64,000 bases of DNA from Trichoderma breve (lineage: Eukaryota; Ascomycota; Sordariomycetes; Hypocreales; Hypocreaceae), in contig NC_079233.1 of assembly GCF_028502605.1 (NCBI RefSeq), positions 5,270,001 through 5,334,000 on the forward strand, in the 5' to 3' direction. Shown in pieces: positions 54,548-64,000 of the stretch (its first letter is position 1; each line of letters opens with the position of its first letter). The notes under the pieces were generated by a model. That model made no database searches and was not told where the DNA came from. It saw only the letters and a list, made by a program, of their open reading frames with translations. The position numbers were made by a program, and so were the translations under genes.

Positions 54548-57500
54548 TTATCCATCAATAGGGCACTTATAATCAAGTTCCCTAGGCAAGACGCCATTCT
54601 CCTGCTTCTCTTGCAACGCATCCAGACATGTCTGGTGATAAATATGTCGACAAGCCAGCACGACGAGCGGCCCCAAGACCTGGTCTTTATTCGACTTTCC
54701 AGCGATTTGCTCGATGAGCATGCTTGACGGCCGCATGTCCAAGCTCTTCCCCTTACTCCTACGATCTGAAACTCTTGCGTGGCCCTTGGCTCGTTCCGCA
54801 ACTTGCGTTTGCCTCTGCTGTCTGGCCACATCTTCCGCCGCTTGCTTGTCTTCCCAAGCCTCAAACACTGTCGAGCCAGCGAGCCCTGGGCCCCAGACTC
54901 TTTTGCCGCATGCCTCGCATGTAGAACCACGCGGCCTCCACCCGCGCTGTCTAAGTTCGACAGATGTATCCACGCTTGTGAAGAGACTTCGTTCCAGGAG
55001 TCGGTTCGACAGACGAAGTATAGACTCCTCGTATGCGTAAGCCGAGAATATGGACGCAAGCACACTGCGAAGATCAGCCAAGCTTGGTGATGATGCTGCT
55101 GCTTTTGCAAGGAACGCTCTCAATATTCGTAGGAACGAGAGATTGGACCCTGCACTTGATAAAGCATTGGAGCCCAACTGGCCATTTGCTTGATTCGAAG
55201 CTTGGCTTGAAGTAGAAACAAGGAGCGAAGTAAACGTATGCTGCACAAGCGATCGCAGCTTCGCCAAGAGCTTCTCCTCATCAAAGGCGCTGCCGCTCGC
55301 AGCAGCTTGTATGGCGGGTGAAAGATTTTGAGTGACCTGTACACAGGCACCGATGAGGTTCAGCCAGAGACTTTCATCTGCTGACAGGTTCTCCTGGGAA
55401 GTCTTATTCTTCGACACCACGCTGACTCTCCTTGTAGATTTTGTCTGCTCCTGACATAACCAAATCCCAACATGGACATAGTTCTGCAGGCTTTCAAGAA
55501 GAGCTTCAGCTGAGGCTTCTAGCGACGGTGCACTGCCCTCTTCGGCGTCTTGTGAGCTGGATGAGCGCAAAAGTGCTTCCATAGCAGATTCGAGCGTGCC
55601 CAGGTGACGCACTAGTCGATCCATGGCCATGGCAACTTGTCCTGCTCGGGCCATGAGCACAACAGCGGCATCCACCACACCCGTTTCTTCCATAGTGGGT
55701 AACAGATTGTCTAGTTGAAGATCGACCGACTGGACGAGCCCAATGTAGTCCGACACGTGTTGTGCGTCAAATTTACACATCAGTCGAACATATCGTTCAA
55801 CAAGTAGCCGCTCATGCGTTAGCTGTCCATCTGCCAGCGGATCTTCTGGCTCTAGTAACGTCTTTAGATAAGCATGCTGTAGCTCAGGGGCATCTTCTGC
55901 GGAATTGAGAATATGCTGGTGTAGTTCCGTCTTTTGTAGAGCGAGAGTTGAGGCCGAGCGCTCGGGGCTCAATTCAAGCAAGTCTCTTGCGTGGTTTTCG
56001 GCAATGGTCAAGACTTCGTGCTGTTGTCGCTGGCTCAGTTCACTATGGGGTCGTAAACATTCCGCAATACAGTCAAACACCAAGTCCTGATCTTCTGGAT
56101 CTTCAAAGAATGTCTGTACAAGCTTTCCGAACTGTTTGTCAACTTTGTATATTCGTTTCAGAATTCGATAGAAGCCTGCCTGCTTGAACAATGGCATTAA
56201 CGCAGGCATGTCTGAAGGGTGATAGACTGATAGCAGATATTCGGCGCTCAGTTGTGCATCCTCGGCAAGATCAAGGCCAGGGTAGTTGCAGAGCCCGGTA
56301 AGGACTTTTGACAAGGTTGTACCAGAGAAGAGCAGATATTGGGGGAACTTGGGAAGATTTCGAGCAATGAACATGTCGAGATAGATGGTATCGGCCGGTG
56401 CAAAATCTGACGGATTCATCACGTCGAGCAAGATGGATAAAACGTATTGTCGGTTGATTGTCAGGCCAAAGATCTGCTCTTCTGGTATGTCTACTCTGGA
56501 GCTACTGCCATTAAGTTGTTTCTCGGTGGAGTCGTTAAGGAAGGAATCTTCAAATGCTTCGTTGAGGGCACTGAGGAAGCTCGGGGCGTCGAATTTGAGA
56601 ATCATCCTCAAATAAGGAAACGCAGGCTCTGATTCTGCGTCGGGTCTGGTGAGAAATTCTCTACCACTGCCTTTGGGCCATGAAATGGTCTTGCCAGAAA
56701 AGTAAAACCAATAAATCTCGGCCTTGGCTCTATTCGCCGTCTCTTCGTCCATGATTTCGCCGCTTGGGTAAACCCGACCGGTAAGAGTATAAGAGAGGTA
56801 AGGGAAAATCTTGACCGCATTGACACCGTAGTAATCGTCAGCCGTATTATCAGGGACGGAGTCCCCGTTCGACATCAACGGGACCAGAAGGCTAAGGAGG
56901 TCGATCATTGGCGTAATGTAATCTTGCAGAGCTTGGTTCCAGACATAGGTAAGCGCATCATACAGATTGTGCTGCTTGCAGAGGATTGTGAGCTGATCCA
57001 AGTCAAGAGTGGCAGTCTCCATATGGCATATCAATTCCTCAAGCCTGCTTTCCCAGCCTTTGGTGACATAGTAGCTGACCATATCCTTGACCACCGTAGG
57101 CGGAACGATACGAATTGTTTGATCGAGGACAAAAGGCTCAAGAGTTTCAAGAAATATGCCCTCGACATCAGCATCGCTATACCATTCATACAGCTCATCA
57201 AACAGATAGTCAGTATTGCCAACAGTTTGGCATGCCACAAAGCAAGTTTCGGCAAGCTGCTTCAAATGGTCATTATCCACAGACGTCTTGTTCTTCTGCC
57301 TTTGTGCAAAGGCGTACTTTAGAGAGGCACTCGTAATCTCCATGATCTTGTCGCGAACCATGGTGTGCCTTTGCTCAGTATCGTCAGGGAGGCCGACTGT
57401 CAGTTTATTGGCGTCGCCAGTGTAGTATGAGGTAGCCAGCTGGATAGCCCCTATGTAGTCGCCATGCTCCATTGTGGCAATTAGCCGATCTGCCCAATTT

Positions 57501-59416
57501 GACAATGCCCCTATAGCAACATCGTTGAAACCTAAGAGGAACATTCTTCCTTTGTATGCCTTGAAGCTCATATAAAACGCATCGGCTACAACTCCATGCA
57601 TGGACACATCATTCTCATCTAAATGTTCCACAAGGGTATGCAGCTGCTGGGAGAAAAGGTCAGTATGGTAGATGTATCTCTCCAATAAGTCAAATGCTTC
57701 AGTCATGCGCATGGTTCTATCCTCCAGGACAATCAATCTTTGAGAGATGGTCAAGACTGTCAACACGGAGCGACTGAGCCACTGCACCGCAGCAATAGAC
57801 TCTTCGCATTTCCACCTGCTTCGAGCTTTAAATCTCAATGATGGCGGATCACTATCGTCGCCAGGAATCTCATCCACATCCAGTACTGTAAGCACATTAG
57901 ACCAACAATACGCCAGCTTAGCTTTTGAGGTGGTTGATCCTGTGTGTGTATCTGCAACCTTGAGATTTACGGCAGGGAACCAAGCCAAACAACCCGTCAT
58001 GGCGCTGTGAGCCGGAACATCCTTGGGGCGTGCAGACTTGTGCTGCGTCTGTGCCACTGGAGTGGTAGACACAATAACGAGCAAATAAGGGGTCAACATG
58101 GCTGTCAGTCCCATCTTGTCAGTCTCGCGCTCAACGTTTCCCAGCGGAAGAGGCGCAAAGGCGAGGACAGTGCTAGGCTTTATTACTTTTCCCGGCTGCA
58201 TAGGCGCATTCGGATATCGACCCAATATTCTTGTAGTCTTGACCGTTCTTCCAAGAGGCCCAGTACCCCTCGTGGCAAGATGAGAGAACGCCATGCCATG
58301 GCCATCAGCAGACACAAGGGCCGTATGTCGAGTGCCCAAAAAGCCCAGGTGAATAACAGGCGCATCAGGCATGTGGCCATCAAGAGTCCTGTTTTGTACC
58401 TGAGATTCATCCAGATGTGAGATTGTGAGAAAGGGCCGTGAGGGACGTGCTGTGTCCCAGGTGAAGATGTTGCCATTCGCATGGCCTCCGGCTATAATGG
58501 TGTGATCTGCCGATATAGCAAGAGCAGTGATAGGCCCAGATTCGATAGCTATCAGAATTAGCCATGCACATTTACACATCACATTTTGGCACATACCTTT
58601 GGTACCAGGTCCTATGATGGTTTTTAGATTCTGACTGTAGTCAAAAACTAAGATTATTCCTTTAGAAGTTCCCAGAACAATGGATGCAGACACAGAAAGA
58701 CAGGTAGGGGATCCAAAATTACGTCTCCCTGATTCCGAGAACGCATAACTGTTTAGCTTCTTCAGCCTTGTCCACCTCACAACCTCCCACGGTGGTGACG
58801 GTGTATCAGTATCGGCTTGCTCTGACGGGAAATTGGAGTTGAAGGAGGCATGGCGGCTGTGATTTGGCACAAATGTAGGAGTCGATGGACGAGGACTGAG
58901 GGTGTTGAATGATGCTATTCGGGATTGGAAACGTCGATCAAAGGGTCGGAAGGACGGCGTGGGACTACTGATGCCCGGACGGGAGGCAAATGACGGCAAC
59001 ACACTGCTGCCCGGTGAGGATATGCGCGAGCCCTGTGCCTGTCAGACGGCTTCCCTAAACATGGAGAAAGCATCGCATACCTGGACCGAGGGAGAGTCTC
59101 CCGGCGCAGAAGTGACGGATTCAATGGGACTCCCTGCTCTCCGCGGGATCGCATCGATGGAGCTTGCATCCGCCGACGTAATCTCAGAAATATCCCCATT
59201 CTGAACAGGCGGCTCTAGGAGGGTGCCATCTATGACATGGTTCTTCTCCTCTTCCTCCGCATTCACAGAGCTTGGGTCTTCCGGTGATTCTGGCTGCTCG
59301 AGCTGGGGGACATCGGCATCGTCTTCGTTTTGGCTTTCGTTTTCTACGGCAGGGGCCGGGTTCTCATAGTCGTCCGCTCGCTCTCCAGCAGGAGATGCTT
59401 CTTCAGGGTCAGACAT
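54548..59416 (-). CDS. VPS8: CORVET tethering-complex subunit Vps8
   Basis: Three exons: 59081-59416, 58597-59038 and 54548-58548; 1592 aa with agreeing phases. The second intron is only 48 bp (GTATGTG ... CTGATAG), a multiple of three without stops. The N-terminus (1 to about 150) is acidic then Ser/Pro-rich. A beta-propeller region follows, with GIILVFDYSQNLKTIIG and ITALAISADHTIIAGGHANG. A long helical solenoid makes up the middle, and a variant RING at the C-terminus (about 1475-1592) starts CEACGKRVWGPG and ends LACRHIYHQTCLDALQ ... YKCPIDG. Vps8 binds Vps21/Rab5 and tethers early endosomes. The RING resembles other HOPS/CORVET subunits; ubiquitin-ligase activity should not be assumed. 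Confidence 0.94.
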
Positions 59417-60574
59417 GGTGTCGCAAATTCCATGACATTGTCCAGCATGCAGCACGTCAACAAAGGGTTATCGAGGCAGTGTAAGTATGCCCTGGAGCTC
59501 CGGCGATGGCACGGGCCAGCTAAGGTCGGTAGTTTAGCTATCGCAAGCTCATGAACTGAAAGACTCTGGCGATGCGACCTTTGATTGCCCTTCAAGGCAA
59601 ATCAAGCCACAACTTTCGATTCGCAATCGAGAAAAGAGCTAATTAGATCTCAAGGTCGATACTCTGCACAGCTTCCCCATCTCTCATGGCTAGTCCGCGT
59701 ATGCACATGCATGCAGACTGTACCGAAGATTCTCCGCCACACGATCGAGAAGTGACGTACTGGAACCCTGGATGGGCCAATTTGTGTAGCACCGGTACGC
59801 AGTGGGCAGGTTGGCAGGGTACAGGTACCAGGATGTACCTGACGGCGGCAATGGAGGGGCACAGTCGCAGCCACAGGTGGGCTTGTGCCTTCTCAGTACT
59901 TGCAGAACATGGACATGAATGCCTTTGTCTTTTGTTATCAGATCAGTATATCGAAGCGGACAAAAGATTTACGGGCAAGGAAACTACATATCCCTTCAGA
60001 AGACACTTACAAGCATGTTCACGCACTTATCCGGCTGTCACTTGTGGGGTCGGATAAAGTGATTCACGTCCATTGGAGCGCGAGCACACCCTCAGAACGC
60101 AAGTATGGCAGAGAAACATCGCCAATCATGTATGAAGCCACAAAGGGCATTTCTGCACCAGCCAACAAAAAAGTTTCACTTTAAAGTGATAGACAGCACA
60201 CAAAGTTCAGCAAAATAAAACATATCGTAACTATAGCAGAAGTTAATCTGCTGTACATAGCAGTAAACGCCATGTGCAATCCAAAAATTTCAGGGTAGCC
60301 TTGATTAACAAACCGCTTAGACATCAGTACCTGTAATTGATTCTAATTTTTTAGCCCCCGCATTGGCGTTGCCCCTCCTCGCAATAGGTGGATCCCAGGC
60401 AGGCCCTTAAAAAAAAAAGTTTCGACTCGAGAATTTTCCTCTTTTTCTTTTTTCTCTCGGGAAAAGGCTTCGATCATTTTTTTGACTAGATTTGATTCAC
60501 AGCCTTTATCCTCGCTCTTTGTCTGCTATCTATTCCTTTCAATTTTCAAAAAAGAAAATACCAGAATAGATAAA
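59417..60574. other. Shared divergent region of VPS8 and IMP dehydrogenase
   Basis: 1158 bp. A T/C-rich tract at about 60410-60475 and 60530-60565 forms the leader of the IMP dehydrogenase gene. Open frames such as plus 59686-60057 have no recognisable features. No RNA gene seen. Confidence 0.5.
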
Positions 60575-62446
60575 ATGGCCACCAACGGCTCCGCCAAGAT
60601 CCTCGACCACACCACCGCTCTGGAGGTGCTGGGAGAGTACAAGTCTCGCGATGGCCTCGACAGACAAGAGCTTATGGACACGGCCAAGCACGGTGGCCTG
60701 ACCTACAACGACTTCCTTATCCTGCCTGGCTACATTGGCTTCCCTGCCTCTGAGGTCACCCTCGACTCGCCCATCACCAAGCGCATCACCCTCAAGACTC
60801 CCTTCGTCTCCTCCCCCATGGACACTGTCACTGAGCACGAGATGGCCATTCACATGGCTCTCCAGGGCGGTTTGGGTGTTATCCACCACAACTGCTCTCC
60901 CGATGCTCAGGCCGACATGGTCCGCAAGGTGAAGCGTTACGAGAACGGCTTCATCCTCGACCCTGTTGTCATCAACCGTGACACCACTGTTGGCGAGGCC
61001 AAGGCTCTTAAGGAGAAATGGGGCTTCGGAGGTTTCCCAGTTACTGGTAAGAAAAATTTTCACTTGGTTCTATATCTCTCATTTCACACTGCAATGATTA
61101 TAAATCTTTTCAATTATAACTTTCGTTCCACCAAAAGACCTTTGTCCTGAGGACCACCGTTACTATGACCAGCACCTGTCTCATTCTCAATGTTGTCCAA
61201 ATTTGCCATCGACAGCATCCTGACTAATTTGACACAGAGGACGGAAAGATCGGCTCCAAGCTCCTTGGTATTGTTACCAACCGAGACATCCAGTTCGAGG
61301 ATGACTTCAGCGCACCTGTCTCCAAGGTCATGGTCACTGAGCTCATCACTGCTCCCAACGGTGTCACCCTGACCGAGGCCAACAAGATTCTTTCCCAGTC
61401 CAAGAAGGGCAAACTGCCCATTGTGGACAAGGACTTCAACCTGGTTGCCATGATTTCCCGCTCCGATTTGACCAAGAACCAGCACTTCCCCTTGGCTTCT
61501 AAGCTTCCCGATAGCAAGCAGCTCATCTGCGCTGCTGCCATCGGCACTCGCCCAGAGGACAAGATCCGTCTGCAGAAGCTTGTTGATGCTGGTCTTGACA
61601 TTGTCATCCTTGACAGCTCCCAGGGTAACAGCATGTACCAGGTGGAGATGATCAAGTGGATCAAGGCTGAGTTCCCCAACCTGGACGTCATCGGCGGTAA
61701 CGTCGTTACCCGCGAGCAGGCTGCTAGCCTCATTGCCGCTGGTGTTGACGGTCTCCGAATTGGTATGGGCAGTGGTTCAGCCTGTATTACCCAGGAGGTT
61801 ATGGCTGTTGGCCGACCCCAGGCTGCTGCTGTCCACGCAGTCAGCACCTTTGCTGCTCGTTTCGGCGTGCCTTGCATTGCTGATGGTGGTATCCAGAATG
61901 TTGGCCACATTGCCAAGGGTCTTGCCCTCGGTGCTTCCAGCATCATGATGGGTGGTCTCCTGGCTGGTACAACCGAGTCTCCCGGTACTTCCTTCGTTTC
62001 GCGCGAAGGCAAGCTGGTCAAGGCTTACCGTGGCATGGGCAGCATTGACGCCATGCAGGACAAGAAGGCTGGTGGCGGTGGCAAGGACAGCCAGAAGAGC
62101 AACGCCGGTACTGCTCGTTACTTCTCCGAAGGTGACAGCGTCTTGGTTGCTCAGGGTGTTTCCGGTTCCGTGGCTCACCGAGGGTAAGTTTAACACGCAA
62201 TTCGCCTCCCTTCTCTCAAATATGCGTGAATATCCAAGCTGACATGTAATCAGATCTATCGCCAAGTTCGTTCCCTACCTTGCTGCTGGCCTGAAGCACT
62301 CCATGCAGGACTGCGGCATGAAAAGCCTGCAGGAGCTTCAGGACTCTGCTGCCAGCGGTGTGTTGCGATTTGAGCTTCGCACTGCCAGCGCTCAGTTGGA
62401 GGGCAACGTGAACATGGAGTCGTATGAGAAGAAGCTCTACGCATAA
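60575..62446 (+). CDS. IMD2: IMP dehydrogenase
   Basis: Three exons: 60575-61046, 61238-62183 and 62254-62446; 536 aa. Introns have GTAAGA and GTAAGT donors with CAG acceptors; the first is unusually long for this window (191 bp). The enzyme oxidises IMP to XMP, the committed step of guanine-nucleotide synthesis. The TIM-barrel N-terminal part contains [20 protein letters not shown] and [17 protein letters not shown]-domain pair occupies about 120-235. The catalytic loop is [20 protein letters not shown] with the nucleophile Cys340. The flap region holds [10 protein letters not shown] and the C-terminal half reads [20 protein letters not shown]. The residue before the catalytic Cys is Ala where many IMPDHs have Ile. 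Gene symbol by analogy to yeast. Confidence 0.96.
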
Positions 62447-62840
62447 AGGAATGATTGATGAAAAAGGGAATTCCGGATAGGGTTCCGGTACAAAAAGGAG
62501 TGGACAAAAAGGGAAGGCTTGTATTTGATTTCTGGAGTTTGGGTATAGGGATGCATGTGGTGATAAGCTTGGAAGCTATCGAGTAAACAAAAGACCTCCC
62601 AGCAATGATTCTAGAGGCAGGCTTGGCGCGTTTGATGACATGAATGATGAATTTTCATAAATTTAATAAAGAGCGGCGGCTCCCTCGGGGCATGCCAAAA
62701 TTCAGAGTGACTTGGAGAGCCATGCTGTGAAATTTTCTGCTTGATTCTTGGACTTGGTCAGAGCTTTATACTCGAACTGCGGCCGATACCAGGACTTGAT
62801 ATTGTATAAGTCATTTAAACGCTTCGAATATCTATATAAT
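62447..62840. other. Intergenic region between convergent IMP dehydrogenase and NAA40
   Basis: 3' untranslated regions, 394 bp. No gene seen. Confidence 0.5.
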
Positions 62841-63743
62841 CTAGTTTGTATCCCTCAGCTCCCCATCCAACCCTCTATGTGAAGTCTCACGACTCAGAAT
62901 CACATAATCAGGACGCACCACTTTCCCGCCTCTTAAAGTGCGATCTGCAGGGGAAAAGTCATCTTTCGCGAAGCCGAGTTTTTCGTAGAACTTGAGACCG
63001 CTGAGGTTGCTCGTAAAGCAAGTGAGCATTACTTTCTTGGTCGACGGGATGTTTTCCGCGATAGTGATGAGTTGGTTCATGAGATGCTTGCCGAGGCCGG
63101 ATCTAATAGAAAATGCCAATAGGTCAGCCTGATGTAGTAACAAAGTCTAGAAAGAGAAAGTCAAACTGGAAAGAAGAAGAGACAAAAATAGGAAAATAAC
63201 TTGCCCTTGAAGTTCAGGAAGCAAATGCACTTCATAGCAATACAACACAGGCTCATGATTCTCAAATGTAGGCATCAAGGATGTAAAGCCCTGGACCGCG
63301 CCACCGTCATCTTTGACGAGTATGTACCGGAGATCCGGCGACTTCATCTCTTTCCTTTTCATAGCAGGATGCCATCCCACAGACGAATTCTTGTAATCTA
63401 CGCCACTTGTCGTCTCGATGATGCCAAAGCAAGTCCGGAAGTCATCTTTGCTGAGCTCGTGTGACGATAGAAACTCGAGCGAGTAGCTTTTCTGTGTGAG
63501 TGGGTGAGTCCATGTTGTCCATTCTTGGCTTTCAAACAAGTTAAAATTGTTGAATTAGCAAAATGTCTTGACATAATGTGATTGGCAGGGGTTTGCATGG
63601 GATGTATGATATCCTTACCTGGGTTTTATGTAGTCTCTGATGAACTCTTCATCCGACTTCCCGTTGGCCGTCGCGATTGGGGTAATTTTCTGAGGTTTCT
63701 TTGGAAAAGATCCGAATTCTCTTCTTCTTGGTTCTTCAGCCAT
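62841..63743 (-). CDS. NAA40: N-alpha-acetyltransferase 40 (NatD), histone H4/H2A N-terminal acetyltransferase
   Basis: Three exons: 63619-63743, 63205-63528 and 62841-63102; 236 aa. The first intron uses GTAAGG and a GAAAG acceptor. The second begins GCAAGT, a GC-AG intron, and is the only way to join LLPELQ to GSGLGKHLMNQL in frame. The result is the acetyl-CoA loop motif QGSGLG (residues 149-154) of the GNAT fold. The preceding block TSLMPTFENHEPVLYCYEVH and the following FYEKLGF are typical of NatD. NatD acetylates the N-terminal Ser of histones H4 and H2A, on ribosomes or in the nucleus. Length matches fungal Nat4. The exon 1 to 2 join (KPSQEW) is less certain than the rest. A TGACTCA word lies about 200 bp upstream (63943-63949). 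Confidence 0.9.
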
Positions 63744-64000
63744 TGTGTGTAATTTTGTGTCTTTTATTGGGCCTGGATAGGAATAACCTGTAGGTAGTGT
63801 GAAGAAATGCTAAAAGCGTCCTGTGTAAATCGAGATGGAGCCAAAGGCCCTGCCGAAACTAGGACCTAGAAATATTCCACTGACTACTAATTTCGAATAT
63901 TGCGGCTTCAAAGGCACTATAGTGATGAAATTATGTAGAATTTGACTCACAATGAAAAAAAGCAAGCAATTATTAAAACCTTTCTATGATAGAAACGATC

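Overview
The window looks like nuclear chromosomal DNA from a filamentous ascomycete, most likely a Sordariomycete and perhaps a member of the Hypocreales. I infer this from gene content (trifunctional HIS4, VPS8, VPS53, PIG-P, IMP dehydrogenase, TAF9), from introns of about 48-190 bp with GTAAGT-like donors and CTAAC-like branch sites, and from gene spacing. No species can be named from the sequence alone. All exon boundaries were read by eye from splice motifs plus frame and phase agreement; no transcript data were available. Some candidate upstream starts are TTG or GTG rather than ATG, so each annotated start was checked to be a real ATG.

Layout. 1-11 kb is gene-poor. It holds a tandem-duplicated purine block, a frameshifted ankyrin-repeat remnant, one secreted protein whose predicted mature N-terminus is histidine (3518-5041), and a 6 kb stretch with only a second possible ankyrin remnant. 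11-16 kb carries a membrane RING-H2 protein, a GPALPP-motif protein and a TDG/Mug-type DNA glycosylase. 19-30 kb carries UDP-GlcNAc pyrophosphorylase, thioredoxin reductase, VPS53 (GARP) and a large fibronectin-III/coiled-coil membrane protein. 33-43 kb carries lipin-type phosphatidate phosphatase, HIS4, TAF9 and the beta subunit of mitochondrial processing peptidase. 43-54 kb carries an intracellular GH36 raffinose-synthase-like protein, ARP4, mitochondrial lysyl-tRNA synthetase, a ROK1-type DEAD-box helicase and PIG-P. 54-64 kb carries VPS8 (CORVET), IMP dehydrogenase and the histone N-terminal acetyltransferase NAA40.

The genes are mostly unrelated housekeeping functions, not a pathway cluster. 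Four divergent pairs share intergenic promoters: HIS4/TAF9, MPP-beta/GH36, ARP4/LysRS and VPS8/IMDH. Two regulatory words fit their genes well: a Gcn4/CPC1-type TGAGTCA upstream of HIS4 and a Yap1-type TTAGTAA upstream of thioredoxin reductase.

Most worth a second look: the histidine-first secreted protein, which has the layout of a copper histidine-brace (LPMO-like) enzyme; an ATG-less, presequence-like open extension upstream of thioredoxin reductase that suggests a non-AUG mitochondrial isoform; and a GC-AG intron that falls in the acetyl-CoA loop of NAA40. I found no tRNA or rRNA genes, CRISPR arrays, intact transposons or viral genes.
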